The notes below the pieces were generated by a model. It was given only the letters and a program-made list of their open reading frames with translations, had not been told where the DNA came from and did not search any database. Positions 10,490 through 21,301 of a stretch of DNA of 40,541 nucleotides are shown piece after piece (position 1 is the stretch's first letter; each line of letters opens with the position of its first letter). Made by a program: the position numbers and the translations under genes. This DNA is from Kluyvera intermedia (GTDB taxonomy: Bacteria; Pseudomonadota; Gammaproteobacteria; Enterobacterales; Enterobacteriaceae): NCBI RefSeq assembly GCF_021440345.1, contig NZ_JAKCNS010000018.1, positions 1 to 40,541 on the forward strand, written 5' to 3'.

Positions 10490-11623
10490 TTAACTGACCA
10501 ACGACTTCAACAAGCCAAAGGCCTCTTTCATTCTTTCTTCGCTAACCACGAAAGCCCGTAGCTGCTGGTTTTGGTCGTAGCCTTGCGCCAGCATACCGTC
10601 GGCGCGTGTCTCAATAGTCCAGCTCAGATCCTGACGGCGGGTTTCCCCCGCCAGGTGCAGCGGCAGATCCGGCGTTTTCACCTTCACCAGCATATTCGGC
10701 AGCTTCAGCTCGCCGGACTGGCCGAGCAGATTTTTTGCCAGACACATGGCGCTCATCAAGATGGGCTGCAGGAATGGCATCACCGCGCCGTTGATCTCGG
10801 CGCAGTCACCCAGCGCATAGATATCCGGATGGCTGGTTTGCAGCGTGCTATCGACTTTTACGCCGCGGTTAATCTCCAGACCCGCCATCCGCGCCAGCGC
10901 CGTTTCCGGGCGCAGGCCGGTGGCGGCAACCACCGCATCGACTTCCACGTGGCGGTCGCGGTCAAAGCTTGCGCGAATACCGGTCGTCGTCTGCTCCAGC
11001 CCCTGCAGCTGGCTTTTCAGCAGCAGGTGAATGCCCATATCGGTCAGACGATGCTGCAGACGGCTGCTCACCTCTGGCGGCATGAGCGAAGCCAGCACGC
11101 TGGCCGAGTTATCCACCACGGTGACCGCTTTGCCGGCGCGGCAGAAGTCCATCGCCAGCTCGCTACCAATCAAACCGCCGCCGATAATCAGCACCCGTTT
11201 AGCATCGCGCAGCGTACTTTGCGCCGCGCCAAACTCCTGCTGGCTGTTGAGGGTCAGCATCAGCTCTTTGCCCGGTACCGGCGGCACGATGGCTGACGCA
11301 CCGGTCGCCAGGACCAGTTTGTCGTAGTGCCATTCGTGGTTTTGGCTTTTGACCACGTGCGCCTCGGCGTCGATTCCGGTCACCCAGGTCTGCGGAAACA
11401 GATTCAGGTTGTACTGTTCGGCGAACTCACCGGCGGTTTGCAGGGTGAGGTCGGCCGCGGTTTGCCCGCGACTGACCACGTGGCTTAAGTCCGGTTTGTT
11501 GTATTCGTCGATACTGTCGGCGGCGATGAGCGTCAATTTGACGCTCATATCCTGCTTACGGATATTTTTCACCAGTTGGCGGGCGGCGAAGCCCGAGCCA
11601 ACGATCACGATGCCATGATTCAT
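10490..11623 (-). CDS. norW: NorW, NADH:flavorubredoxin reductase
   Basis: This FAD-dependent cytoplasmic reductase passes electrons from NADH to the rubredoxin domain of NorV for nitric oxide reduction. From the ATG that overlaps the norV stop (ATGA at 11620-11623) the protein has 377 residues, the E. coli length. A Rossmann FAD motif ([12 protein letters not shown]) is at the N-terminus, an NAD motif ([17 protein letters not shown]) near residue 150, and a second FAD contact ([12 protein letters not shown]) lies further on. An upstream in-frame start would add 19 unrelated residues inside norV, so it was rejected. Cotranscribed with norV. Confidence 0.95.
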   Translation of the reverse strand: MNHGIVIVGSGFAARQLVKNIRKQDMSVKLTLIAADSIDEYNKPDLSHVVSRGQTAADLTLQTAGEFAEQYNLNLFPQTWVTGIDAEAHVVKSQNHEWHYDKLVLATGASAIVPPVPGKELMLTLNSQQEFGAAQSTLRDAKRVLIIGGGLIGSELAMDFCRAGKAVTVVDNSASVLASLMPPEVSSRLQHRLTDMGIHLLLKSQLQGLEQTTTGIRASFDRDRHVEVDAVVAATGLRPETALARMAGLEINRGVKVDSTLQTSHPDIYALGDCAEINGAVMPFLQPILMSAMCLAKNLLGQSGELKLPNMLVKVKTPDLPLHLAGETRRQDLSWTIETRADGMLAQGYDQNQQLRAFVVSEERMKEAFGLLKSLVS

Positions 11624-13068
11624 TTTGCCTCCGTTGCCATCACGTCGAAGACATCTTTGCCTAACGAGCATTCCGGGCACAGGAAGTTATCCGGGACTTC
11701 ACTCCACGGTGTACCTGGCTGGACGTCCTGGTTCGGTTCACCTTTTGCTGGGTCGTATACCCACTGGCAAACGCTGCACTGCATGCTTGGGCCAAGGTCG
11801 GCGGCTGCCGCTGCGGCACAGGCGCAGTCGTCTTTTGCTGAGTCAGTTTTCGCCGTCGCTTCCGGCAGCGGTGCCAGCGCCCACTGGCGGGCAATTTCAC
11901 GGCCGTGCTGGCGACAGACTTCCAGCGCATCGAGATCCGGGCGCCATTTGGCTTTCAGGCTCAGCGACATTTCAAAACCGGCATCCTGCAGACGGGTGGA
12001 CAGACGGTCTACCGCGCCGCCGCTCCAGCCGTGGGAGCCAAAGGCACTGGCGCGTTTATTACGAAAGCGCAGGCCGGTCATCTCTTCGACCAGGCCGGCG
12101 ATTTTCGGCATCATCACGTTGTTCATGGTTGAGGTGCCGACCAGCACGCCTTTTGAGCGGAACACGTTGGTCAGGATTTCATTTTTATCGCTGCGGGCGA
12201 CGTTGAAGATTTTCACCGCCACGTTCGGGTCAACTTCGTTGATGCCCTGAGCAATCGCGTCCGCCATCATGCGGGTGTTGTTGGACATGGTGTCGTAGAA
12301 GACGGTGATGCGGTCTTCCTGATAGTCGGCGGCCCATTTCAGGTACAGCTCAACGATCTGGGTTGGGTTTTCACGCCATACCACGCCGTGCGAGGTGGCA
12401 ATCATATCGACCGGCAGGTTAAAGCCGAGGATCTCGGTGATTTTTGGCGTCACCAGGCGGCTGAACGGCGTCAGAATGTTGGCGTAGTAGCGCTGGCACT
12501 GTTCAAACAGTTCGGTTTGGTCAACTTCATCGTTGAACAGGCGTTCGTCGCAGTAGTGCTGGCCGAAGGCGTCGTTACTGAACAGAACCGCATCGCCGGT
12601 CATGTAGGTCATCATGCTGTCTGGCCAGTGCAGCATTGGCGTTTCAACGAAGATCAGCTGTTTGCCGTTGCCAATATCCAGCGAGTCGCCGGTTTTCACC
12701 ACGTGGAAGTTCCATTCCGGGTGATGGTGATGGCCGTTGATGGAGTCAATGGCGTTGGCGGTGCAGTAGATTGGCGTGTCCGGGATCTGCGCCATCAGTT
12801 CGGTCAGCGCACCCGCGTGGTCTTCTTCCGCGTGGTTAATGATGATGTAGTCAATGTCTGCGAGGTCGATTTCGCCGCGCAGGTTTTGCACGAATTCGCG
12901 GCTGAACTTATGGTCGACGGTGTCGATCAGGACGTTTTTCTCTTCACGAATAAGGTAGCTGTTGTAGCTGCTGCCGCGCAGTGTTTTATATTCGGTGCCG
13001 TGGAAATCACGAACTTCCCAGTCACGTTGGCCAACCCAATGAATGTTATTTTTAACCAGAATAGACAT
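11620..13068 (-). CDS. norV: NorV, anaerobic nitric oxide reductase flavorubredoxin
   Basis: NorV reduces NO to N2O under anaerobic conditions. The ATG giving [13 protein letters not shown] is chosen because a GAGG site precedes it; the protein then has 482 residues (E. coli 479). Three domains are visible. The first is an N-terminal metallo-beta-lactamase-like di-iron domain with HAEEDH (residues 79-84). The second is a flavodoxin-like FMN domain ([18 protein letters not shown]). The third is a C-terminal rubredoxin with [10 protein letters not shown] and CPEC. A short alanine-rich linker holding [10 protein letters not shown] precedes the rubredoxin. Expression should depend on NorR and sigma54; the matching sites lie upstream. 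Confidence 0.96.
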   Translation of the reverse strand: MSILVKNNIHWVGQRDWEVRDFHGTEYKTLRGSSYNSYLIREEKNVLIDTVDHKFSREFVQNLRGEIDLADIDYIIINHAEEDHAGALTELMAQIPDTPIYCTANAIDSINGHHHHPEWNFHVVKTGDSLDIGNGKQLIFVETPMLHWPDSMMTYMTGDAVLFSNDAFGQHYCDERLFNDEVDQTELFEQCQRYYANILTPFSRLVTPKITEILGFNLPVDMIATSHGVVWRENPTQIVELYLKWAADYQEDRITVFYDTMSNNTRMMADAIAQGINEVDPNVAVKIFNVARSDKNEILTNVFRSKGVLVGTSTMNNVMMPKIAGLVEEMTGLRFRNKRASAFGSHGWSGGAVDRLSTRLQDAGFEMSLSLKAKWRPDLDALEVCRQHGREIARQWALAPLPEATAKTDSAKDDCACAAAAAADLGPSMQCSVCQWVYDPAKGEPNQDVQPGTPWSEVPDNFLCPECSLGKDVFDVMATEAK

Positions 13069-13118
13069 AGCAACCTCAATAATTAATTCAGCGTTTTTCA
13101 AAAAAGATGTTTTGCTTA

Positions 13119-13136
13119 TTGCAGGCTGCGTGCCAA
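13119..13136 (-). promoter_or_regulatory. Sigma54 promoter of norVW
   Basis: On the minus strand TTGGCAC-N6-TGCA carries GG (13133-13134) and GC (13121-13122) exactly 10 bases apart. The three NorR boxes lie about 80-135 bases upstream of the predicted start site, as in E. coli norVW. Confidence 0.88.
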
Positions 13137-13190
13137 CTTTTTAATTTATTGATTTATATAATATTAATAATTTATACCTCTTTGTTGTTA

Positions 13191-13246
13191 GTCAAAATGA
13201 CTATGCTAAATATTGTCAATATGACATCATGCATTGTCAAAATGAC
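13191..13246. promoter_or_regulatory. Three NorR enhancer boxes
   Basis: Three 11-base palindromes are present: GTCAAAATGAC (13191-13201), GTCAATATGAC (13215-13225) and GTCAAAATGAC (13236-13246). Starts are 24 and 21 bases apart. E. coli NorR binds three sites of this form (GT-N7-AC) to activate norV. The last box ends 12 bases before the norR ATG, which would allow autorepression. Confidence 0.9.
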
Positions 13247-13258
13247 TGTGAGGTTGCC

Positions 13259-14785
13259 ATGAGCTTTTCCGTAGACGTGCTGGCAGGCATCGCCATTGAA
13301 TTACAACGCGGTGTCGGTCATCAGGACCGTTTTCAGCGGCTGATCACCACGCTGCGTCAGGTGCTGGAGTGCGATGCGTCGGCGCTGCTGCGCTATGACG
13401 CGCGGCAGTTTATTCCGCTGGCGATTGATGGGCTGGCCAAAGATGTTCTCGGCAGACGCTTCACGCTGGAAGGGCATCCGCGTCTGGAGGCTATCGCCCG
13501 CGCCGGTGATGTGGTTCGCTTCCCGGCGGATAGCGATTTGCCCGACCCCTACGATGGCCTGATTCCCGGCCAGGAGAGCTTAAAAGTCCACGCCTGTATC
13601 GGCCTGCCGCTGTTTGCCGGACAAAATTTAATTGGCGCGCTGACCCTCGACGGCATGTCGCCGGACCAGTTCGACGTGTTCAGCGATGAAGAGCTGCGGC
13701 TGATTGCCGCGCTGGCGGCGGGAGCGCTGAGCAATGCGCTGCTGATAGAACAGCTGGAAAGTCAGAACATGCTGCCCGGTTCGGCGAGTGACTTTGAACA
13801 GGTCAAAGAGACACAGATGATTGGCTTGTCGCCGGGCATGATGCAGCTGAAAAAAGAGATTGAGATTGTCGCAGCCTCTGATTTGAACGTGCTGATTAGC
13901 GGTGAAACCGGCACCGGCAAAGAGCTGGTGGCGAAAGCGATTCACGAAGGTTCGCCGCGCGCGGTTAGCCCGCTGGTGTACCTGAACTGCGCCGCGCTGC
14001 CGGAAAGCGTCGCCGAAAGCGAGCTGTTTGGTCACGTGAAGGGCGCCTTTACCGGTGCCATCAGCAACCGTAGCGGCAAGTTTGAAATGGCGGATAACGG
14101 GACGCTGTTCCTCGATGAAATCGGCGAACTGTCGCTGGCCCTGCAGGCCAAGCTGCTGCGCGTTTTGCAATATGGCGATATTCAGCGCGTGGGTGACGAT
14201 CGCAGCCTGCGCGTGGACGTGCGGGTGCTGGCTGCTACCAACCGCGACCTGCGTGATGAAGTGCTGGCGGGTAATTTCCGCGCTGACCTGTTCCATCGTC
14301 TGAGCGTATTCCCGCTGTTTGTGCCGCCGCTGCGCGAACGTGGTGACGACGTGGTGCTGCTGGCGGGCTATTTCTGCGAGCAGTGTCGGCTGCGCCTGGG
14401 GCTGTCGCGTGTGGTGCTAAGCACGGCCGCGCGGGTGCATCTGCAAAACTACGGCTGGCCGGGAAATGTGCGCGAGCTGGAACATGCGGTGCACCGTGCG
14501 GTGGTTCTGGCGCGGGCGGCCCGCAGCAGCGGAGAAGTGGTGCTGGAGGTACAGCACTTTGCGTTCCAGGAAGGGGCAATGAGTACGGCGGTTGCCGAAA
14601 TGCCTGCGTCAACGCCTATCGCGGCGGTCAACAATCTGCGTGACGCTACGGAGCATTTTCAGCGGGAGATGATTCGCAACGCGCTGGAAACGCATCAGCA
14701 TAATTGGGCGGCGAGCGCGCGGGCGCTGGAGACAGACGTCGCCAACCTGCACCGGCTGGCGAAACGTCTGGGGCTGAAGGATTAA
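13259..14785 (+). CDS. norR: NorR, NO-sensing sigma54 activator
   Basis: This transcription factor senses NO through a mononuclear iron in its GAF domain and activates norVW. The ATG after GAGG gives 508 residues (E. coli 504). In the GAF domain Arg75, Asp96, Asp99 and Cys113, residues proposed as iron ligands in E. coli NorR, are all present. The AAA+ domain has Walker A ([14 protein letters not shown]), the sigma54-contact loop GAFTGA and FLDEIGELS. The C-terminus ends in a Fis-type helix-turn-helix. An earlier ATG would add ten residues encoded across the third NorR box and is unlikely. The stop overlaps that of gutQ on the other strand by four bases. Confidence 0.95.
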   Translation: MSFSVDVLAGIAIELQRGVGHQDRFQRLITTLRQVLECDASALLRYDARQFIPLAIDGLAKDVLGRRFTLEGHPRLEAIARAGDVVRFPADSDLPDPYDGLIPGQESLKVHACIGLPLFAGQNLIGALTLDGMSPDQFDVFSDEELRLIAALAAGALSNALLIEQLESQNMLPGSASDFEQVKETQMIGLSPGMMQLKKEIEIVAASDLNVLISGETGTGKELVAKAIHEGSPRAVSPLVYLNCAALPESVAESELFGHVKGAFTGAISNRSGKFEMADNGTLFLDEIGELSLALQAKLLRVLQYGDIQRVGDDRSLRVDVRVLAATNRDLRDEVLAGNFRADLFHRLSVFPLFVPPLRERGDDVVLLAGYFCEQCRLRLGLSRVVLSTAARVHLQNYGWPGNVRELEHAVHRAVVLARAARSSGEVVLEVQHFAFQEGAMSTAVAEMPASTPIAAVNNLRDATEHFQREMIRNALETHQHNWAASARALETDVANLHRLAKRLGLKD

Positions 14786-15747
14786 AGAATTCCGGCCTGG
14801 TAGAAGTTGTGTAAATTGATGGCGCCGACCAGACGGTGGTGTTCATCGACCACCGGAGCGGCGCTGATTTTCAGCTTCATCAGCTGTTCTTTGGCATCAA
14901 TAGCGCGCGCCTGATCGTTAAGCGTCACGCCGCCTTTGGTCATCGCATCAGTCACAATATCAGCCAGCGTGCCGCCGCCGACGAGCCAGCGACGCAGGTC
15001 GCCGTCGGTAAAGACGCCTTGCACCTGAGACTGATCGTCGCAGACCGCGACCATCCCCATCCCGGTACGGCTGAGTTCAAGCATTGCATCCATAACGCTG
15101 GCGTGGATGCTCACCTGTGGGGTATCGACATCCTGGCGCATCAGATGATGCACGCGGTTTAACAGGCGTGCGCCAAGCGCCCCGGCGGGATGCGAGCGGG
15201 CAAAATCTTCTTCGTTGAAACCACGAGCCTGCATTACGGCGATAGCCAGCGCGTCACCCATCATCAGCGTGTTGACGGTGCTGGACGTTGGGGCAAGGTG
15301 CATCGGACAGGCTTCACGTTCGACGGCAATATCCAGCACGGCGTCAGCCGCCAGCGCTAGCGGAGAGTTGGCTTTGCCGGTCATCGCCAGCAGCACGACG
15401 GATTTCTCTTTCAGGCGGGGAATGATGTGATCAAGTTCTTTCGCGCCGCCGGAGTAGGAGATAAACAGCATCACGTCGCGGCTTTCTACCATCCCTAAGT
15501 CACCGTGCAGCGCTTCTGCCGGGTGAACAAAAAAGGCTGGGGTGCCGGTGCTGGCGAGCGTGGCGGCTATTTTCTTGCCGATATGACCTGATTTACCCAT
15601 ACCGGAGACAATCACTTTGCCATCACAGTGGATAATGGTTTTGGCTGCGCGAACAAAATCATCGCCCAAACGCTCCGGCAGACGGCTGGCTTCTTGTAAT
15701 TCCAGCATCAATGTCTGACGGCCCGCATTTAGTAGTGCATCACTCAT
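14782..15747 (-). CDS. gutQ: D-arabinose 5-phosphate isomerase GutQ
   Basis: This enzyme interconverts D-ribulose 5-phosphate and D-arabinose 5-phosphate, a step toward Kdo. It has 321 residues, the same as E. coli GutQ. An N-terminal SIS domain contains [17 protein letters not shown] (about residues 43-59) and the serine-rich [12 protein letters not shown]. Two CBS domains follow from about residue 205. It is the last gene of the srl operon, and its ATG overlaps the srlR stop by 8 bases. It is a paralogue of KdsD; identity as GutQ comes from its position next to srlR. Confidence 0.94.
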   Translation of the reverse strand: MSDALLNAGRQTLMLELQEASRLPERLGDDFVRAAKTIIHCDGKVIVSGMGKSGHIGKKIAATLASTGTPAFFVHPAEALHGDLGMVESRDVMLFISYSGGAKELDHIIPRLKEKSVVLLAMTGKANSPLALAADAVLDIAVEREACPMHLAPTSSTVNTLMMGDALAIAVMQARGFNEEDFARSHPAGALGARLLNRVHHLMRQDVDTPQVSIHASVMDAMLELSRTGMGMVAVCDDQSQVQGVFTDGDLRRWLVGGGTLADIVTDAMTKGGVTLNDQARAIDAKEQLMKLKISAAPVVDEHHRLVGAINLHNFYQAGIL

Positions 15748-16513
15748 TGCTTTCTCCGGTTATGATTACTTCAATCCCTTTTTCTTCCAGCGCCTGACGA
15801 AACGCTGGATCGATACCTGCATCGGTAATCAATTTATCGACGCTTTCCAGACTGCACACCACATTAGGGCTTTTACGTCCGAATTTTGATGAGTCTGCCA
15901 TCAGAATCACTTCGCGAGCGGCGTTGCACATCGCTTTACTGACGGTATAGACCTCGTTAAAAGTGGTCACTCCGGCGTTAAGATCGATACCATCGGTGCC
16001 CATGAAGAGTTTATCAAAACTGAACTGCGCGAAGGCATTTTCTGCCAGCTGTCCGTGAAATGACGCCGATTTTTTGCGGAAAGTCCCGCCGGGCATCAGG
16101 ATTGTCTGCTCGTTATCCAGCTCTGCAAGCGCGTTAACAATATGCAGGCTGTTGGTCATCACGGTGATGTTACGAAAGCGGGCCAGCATTGGCACCATCT
16201 GCAAAACGGTGCTTCCGGCATCAAGAATGATTGAGTCACCATCATGAATAAAGTCGATGGCGGCCTCGGCGATCAGCTCTTTTTTACGGGTATTAATCAG
16301 CGTTTTATGATCGATTGGCGGGTCGGATTCATCTTTATTCAACACCACGCCCCCGTAGGTACGAATGACGGTTCCGGCATCTTCCAGAATGACCAGGTCT
16401 TTGCGGATGGTGGTGCCAGTGGTGTCGAAGTGCAGGGCAAGTTCTTCGACCGAGCATTTCCCCTGTTTTTGCAGGTGCTCTAAGATGGCGGCCTGGCGCT
16501 GACGAGGTTTCAT
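15740..16513 (-). CDS. srlR: SrlR (GutR), DeoR-family repressor of the sorbitol operon
   Basis: This transcriptional repressor is probably relieved by a phosphorylated sorbitol intermediate. The 257 residues match E. coli. An N-terminal DeoR helix-turn-helix ([20 protein letters not shown], about residues 19-38) is followed by the sugar-phosphate sensing domain with [11 protein letters not shown] and [13 protein letters not shown]. The 71-base gap to gutM carries a TTATC-N5-GATAA inverted repeat that could bind the protein or hold an internal promoter. Confidence 0.93.
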   Translation of the reverse strand: MKPRQRQAAILEHLQKQGKCSVEELALHFDTTGTTIRKDLVILEDAGTVIRTYGGVVLNKDESDPPIDHKTLINTRKKELIAEAAIDFIHDGDSIILDAGSTVLQMVPMLARFRNITVMTNSLHIVNALAELDNEQTILMPGGTFRKKSASFHGQLAENAFAQFSFDKLFMGTDGIDLNAGVTTFNEVYTVSKAMCNAAREVILMADSSKFGRKSPNVVCSLESVDKLITDAGIDPAFRQALEEKGIEVIITGESNE

Positions 16514-16584
16514 AGATGCGATTACCCTGAATTAAATTATCGAAATGATAACTTCGCAAGCTAATAGCATTCACAACGAAATTA

Positions 16585-16941
16585 TCAATGTTTCAGTTTA
16601 AGCGCTAATGATAGAGCATTCTGCAATAGCGGATCATGGGGAAAGATCACATCAGGCTGTAATTCATCAATATGTTTGCCCAATATGGTGGCAATTTTAG
16701 TCGGCTTGGCAAACACGGTAAGCCCTTTCATAAAGAGCGTGTCTGCGACATGCAGTTGCTCATCAAGTGCAATGGCGACGATAACGCGCGGTTTAAAACG
16801 GCCACCGGAGCGTCCTACGCCGACTCGCCCAAACTGGCAGAGCTTATCGAATGCACGATTAAAACGATAAATTTGCCAACCTCCCAAAGCCAGCTGCGCG
16901 CACCAGGCAATAATGGCGACGGTAATCAGTGCTGAGATCAT
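16585..16941 (-). CDS. gutM: GutM, activator of the sorbitol operon
   Basis: GutM is reported in E. coli as a positive regulator of srl expression; its mechanism is unclear. The ATG with AGGAG upstream gives 118 residues (E. coli 119). It starts MISALITVAIIAWCAQLALG, a hydrophobic membrane-type helix, and goes on with a conserved VGVGRSGGRFKPR basic stretch. The N-terminal helix suggests a membrane-associated protein. An upstream extension of 31 residues would run through the srlD-gutM hairpin and was rejected. Confidence 0.9.
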   Translation of the reverse strand: MISALITVAIIAWCAQLALGGWQIYRFNRAFDKLCQFGRVGVGRSGGRFKPRVIVAIALDEQLHVADTLFMKGLTVFAKPTKIATILGKHIDELQPDVIFPHDPLLQNALSLALKLKH

Positions 16942-16967
16942 ATCGAACTCCTGGTTGTCAGATGACC

Positions 16968-17022
16968 GCTGCGCCTTTCTGGCCGATACAGGATGCGGTA
17001 TCGGCAGGTTTCCTGGCGCAGC
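16968..17022 (-). promoter_or_regulatory. Long stem-loop between srlD and gutM
   Basis: Two nested perfect inverted repeats share one centre. The inner one is GCCGATAC (16982-16989) with GTATCGGC (16998-17005). The outer one is GCTGCGCC (16968-16975) with GGCGCAGC (17015-17022). No T-run follows. It could stabilise the upstream sugar-metabolism message or lower expression of the regulatory genes downstream. Confidence 0.7.
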
Positions 17023-17042
17023 GCCATCGAACATGACTTCTC

Positions 17043-17822
17043 TTAGAACATAACCTGGCCGCCGGTGACGTTGATCGATTGTCCGGTGCAGTAGGAAGCT
17101 TTGTGGCTGGCGTAGAACAGCAGCATATTCAGTACATCCTGATAGTCGCAGCCGCGCTTAAGCGGCACTTTATCAATGTAATACTGTTCCACTTCGTCAG
17201 TCTTGAGGCCGAGCTTGGTCGCATACTGCGGTAGTAAAGACTGGAACATAGGGGATTTAAGGAGGTTCCCGAGCATCAGAGAATGGACGGTAATCCCATA
17301 CTCAGCCAGGTCTAATGCCAGCGATTGCGTTAAGCCCACACCGCCAAATTTTGCGGCACTGTAGCCGGAGTTGTGTTTGCTACCCACTTTGCCGGATTTT
17401 GAGTTGATCTGGATAATGCGTCCCTCAATACCGTCGCGGATCATCAGCCGGGAGAACTCTCGAGCGCACAGGAAGTAGCCCACCAAATTAACCTGTAGTG
17501 AACGGTCGAAATCGCCGAGTTGGAAATCGCTGATGAACGCCGCTTTGGCAATGCCCGCGCTGTAGACCAGCAGATCGGCGCGGCCAAAAATCTCATCGAC
17601 TCCGCGTGACAGTGCCAGAACGCTCTGTTCACTGGTGGCATCAGCGCCAAAGCCGTATGCCTTACCCTCACCAAATTCACTGTTAATTTCCTGCGCGACG
17701 TTTGCGGCTTTATCGCTCTGGATATCGACGATCGCCACGCGGTATCCCTCTGCGGCAAGCCCACGGCAGAGGAATGCCCCGAGGGTTTGGCCTCCACCAA
17801 TGACAACGGCAACCTGATTCAT
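17043..17822 (-). CDS. srlD: Sorbitol-6-phosphate 2-dehydrogenase SrlD
   Basis: SrlD oxidises D-sorbitol 6-phosphate to fructose 6-phosphate with NAD+. The 259 residues equal the E. coli protein. It is a classical short-chain dehydrogenase, with an N-terminal nucleotide loop (VVIGGGQTLGAFLC), the catalytic serine region INSKSGKVGSKHNS and YSAAK (Tyr-x3-Lys). It begins 16 bases after srlB. The product enters glycolysis directly. Confidence 0.96.
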   Translation of the reverse strand: MNQVAVVIGGGQTLGAFLCRGLAAEGYRVAIVDIQSDKAANVAQEINSEFGEGKAYGFGADATSEQSVLALSRGVDEIFGRADLLVYSAGIAKAAFISDFQLGDFDRSLQVNLVGYFLCAREFSRLMIRDGIEGRIIQINSKSGKVGSKHNSGYSAAKFGGVGLTQSLALDLAEYGITVHSLMLGNLLKSPMFQSLLPQYATKLGLKTDEVEQYYIDKVPLKRGCDYQDVLNMLLFYASHKASYCTGQSINVTGGQVMF

Positions 17823-17838
17823 TTTTCTCTCCTTAAAT

Positions 17839-18201
17839 TTAAGCCATAAACTTCAAAGTACAGCCCGGCACGATAGTGCTCGGTACCGGCCCCGCAACGT
17901 GTACGGTGCCGGGAAATTTCGCTTCGATCATTGCGTCAAAGCACACGGTGATATGCCCCAGTTCTCGCAGATTTTCCTCTACCACGCTGCCTACCGCAGT
18001 GACCGGATAGCGTTGTTCGCCGAGTTCAAACTGTGCACCGGGTTGCAGATGACCCTTGAGTTCTCCGTGACAGTGGAGAAAGCAAAAATCTTCGATATCC
18101 GCTGGTGCTCCTTCACGGAAGGTAATCAGCATTTGGTCATCCAATGCATCCGGTGCGTTCTGACCAATGCGGGTAATAGTTGTCTGATAAATCACGGTCA
18201 T
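17839..18201 (-). CDS. srlB: PTS glucitol/sorbitol EIIA component SrlB
   Basis: This cytoplasmic phosphocarrier takes phosphate from HPr and gives it to the EIIB domain of SrlE. From MTVIYQTTITRIG it has 120 residues (E. coli 123). The phosphorylated histidine lies in FLHCHGELKG. The C-terminus is three residues shorter than in E. coli, which is unlikely to matter. A longer reading frame upstream overlaps the end of srlE and has unrelated sequence, so it was rejected. Confidence 0.94.
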   Translation of the reverse strand: MTVIYQTTITRIGQNAPDALDDQMLITFREGAPADIEDFCFLHCHGELKGHLQPGAQFELGEQRYPVTAVGSVVEENLRELGHITVCFDAMIEAKFPGTVHVAGPVPSTIVPGCTLKFMA

Positions 18202-18212
18202 ATCGGGATCTC

Positions 18213-19821
<1,609 letters not shown>

Positions 19822-19846
19822 TCAATTTGAAAGATAAATATTTTAT

Positions 19847-19862
19847 TGTGAAAGTTTTCACG
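19847..19862. promoter_or_regulatory. CRP-like site of the srl operon
   Basis: TGTGA-N6-TCACG matches the CRP consensus in all but the last base. It is about 113 bases upstream of srlA on the minus strand. E. coli srl is known to be CRP-activated. Three copies of GAAAG(G/A/T)TTT-like sequence surround it (19795, 19829, 19850) and could be regulator half-sites. Confidence 0.7.
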
Positions 19863-19999
19863 ATGCGCATCGCACTTACATGAGAAAAAGAAGAAGGGGA
19901 ATGAGAAATTCTGCGAGGAGGAACGACAACCGCTTCCTTGTGTGGCAGCGGATGCTTTACCATATTTAACTCTTGCTGATATTGTTAAATGGAAGTCTC

Positions 20000-21070
20000 A
20001 TGTTGAAGCGTCGTGTTCTGGCTTTACTCCCTCTGTGTGTCCTGCTCGCTGCCTGTAGCAGCAAGCCGAAAACGGCTGAATCACCGGCAACTACTTCCGG
20101 CGGTTTTCTCCTTGAACCCCAGCATAATGCGTTGATTCCGACCGGTGATTTTGCCAATAACCCGGCGGCAGAGCAGTTCATCGATAAGATGGTGAGCAAG
20201 CACGGATTTGACCGGCAGCAGCTGCACGAAATCCTCTCGCAGGCCAAACGTCTGGATTACGTTTTGCGCCTGATGGACAAACAGGCGCCGACCGGCCTGC
20301 CGCCGACTGGCCCAAATGGCGCCTGGCTGCGCTATCGTAAACAGTTTATTACCCCGGATAACGTGCAGAACGGCGTGGCGTTCTGGAACCAGTATCAGGC
20401 TGCATTGCAGCGTGCTCAGCAGGTTTATGGCGTACCGCCGGAAATTATCGTCGGGATTATCGGTGTAGAAACGCGCTGGGGCCGCGTAATGGGCAAAACG
20501 CGCATTCTCGACGCGCTGGCGACGCTCTCCTTCAACTATCCGCGCCGCGCGGAGTACTTCTCCGGTGAACTGGAAACGTTCCTGCTGATGGCGCGTGATG
20601 AAAAAGATGACCCGCTGGATCTGAAAGGTTCTTTCGCGGGAGCGATGGGCTACGGCCAGTTTATGCCGTCGTCTTATAAGCAGTATGCGGTGGATTTCAA
20701 CGGCGACGGTCACATCAACCTGTGGGATCCGGAAGATGCGATTGGCAGCGTGGCTAACTATTTCAAACAGCACGGCTGGGTGAGTGGTGATACGGTTGCG
20801 GTGCAGGCGATGGGCCAGGCGCCGGGGCTGGATAACGGCTTTAAAACCAAATACAGCGTTTCGCAGTTGGCTGCGGCCGGTTTAACGCCGATGCAGTCGC
20901 TGGGCAATCACCAGCAGGCGAGCCTGCTACGTCTGGATGTGGGTACCGGATACCAGTACTGGTACGGTCTGCCAAACTTCTACACCATCACCCGCTACAA
21001 CCACAGTACCCACTACGCGATGGCCGTCTGGCAGCTGGGGCTGTCGGTGTCTCAGGCTCGCGGACAGTAA
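20000..21070 (+). CDS. mltB: Membrane-bound lytic transglycosylase B
   Basis: This outer-membrane lipoprotein cleaves the MurNAc-GlcNAc bond of peptidoglycan, forming 1,6-anhydroMurNAc. The ATG preceded by GGAAG gives 356 residues (E. coli 361). The signal ends in a lipobox LLAACSS with Cys19 as the lipidated residue. The catalytic glutamate is in IIGVETRWGRVMG. The segment FAGAMGYGQFMPSSYKQYAVD and a calcium-loop-like DFNGDGHINLWDPED are intact. A longer frame of nine more residues was rejected for lack of a ribosome site. Confidence 0.95.
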   Translation: MLKRRVLALLPLCVLLAACSSKPKTAESPATTSGGFLLEPQHNALIPTGDFANNPAAEQFIDKMVSKHGFDRQQLHEILSQAKRLDYVLRLMDKQAPTGLPPTGPNGAWLRYRKQFITPDNVQNGVAFWNQYQAALQRAQQVYGVPPEIIVGIIGVETRWGRVMGKTRILDALATLSFNYPRRAEYFSGELETFLLMARDEKDDPLDLKGSFAGAMGYGQFMPSSYKQYAVDFNGDGHINLWDPEDAIGSVANYFKQHGWVSGDTVAVQAMGQAPGLDNGFKTKYSVSQLAAAGLTPMQSLGNHQQASLLRLDVGTGYQYWYGLPNFYTITRYNHSTHYAMAVWQLGLSVSQARGQ

Positions 21071-21081
21071 ATCCTTCCTTC

Positions 21082-21107
21082 GGCATCTCTCCGCCCGGAG
21101 AGATGCC
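21082..21107 (+). terminator. Hairpin after mltB
   Basis: An 11-base perfect stem, GGCATCTCTCC/GGAGAGATGCC, with a 4-base loop lies 11 bases after the mltB stop. Only a weak T-rich stretch (TTACATTTT) follows. Confidence 0.65.
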
Positions 21108-21160
21108 AGTTACATTTTGCATCATTTCCTGCCGTTTACATCTTCGCGTTAATCTCATAT

Positions 21161-21175
21161 TGTTATGTTATAACA
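21161..21175. promoter_or_regulatory. Zur box
   Basis: TGTTATG-T-TATAACA differs by one base from the enterobacterial Zur core TGTTATA-N-TATAACA, and TTT follows it as in the longer consensus. It lies 19 bases before a short reading frame that heads a metal ABC transporter operon, so the operon is probably repressed by Zur when zinc is plentiful. Confidence 0.75.
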
Positions 21176-21193
21176 TTTAATTTAGAGGCGAAG

Positions 21194-21301
21194 ATGTTTA
21201 CTCCTGTTTTTATGGCGTCTGCTGTGACCCGGCTGGCGCTGGCCTGCGCACTGCTATTGCTGCTGTGGTTAGCGGTCTGGTGGGCGGTAGTGCTGCCATG
21301 A
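21194..21301 (+). CDS. Small hydrophobic 35-residue peptide heading the zinc-type ABC operon
   Basis: The ATG is preceded by AGAGG and opens a 35-codon frame whose TGA overlaps the ATPase start as ATGA (21298-21301), the same coupling used between the next two genes. The peptide starts MFTPVFMASAVTRLAL and continues as one Leu/Trp/Val-rich membrane segment ending WWAVVLP. It might be a small transporter-associated membrane protein, or a leader whose translation feeds the ATPase start. I recognise no family. Confidence 0.6.
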   Translation: MFTPVFMASAVTRLALACALLLLLWLAVWWAVVLP

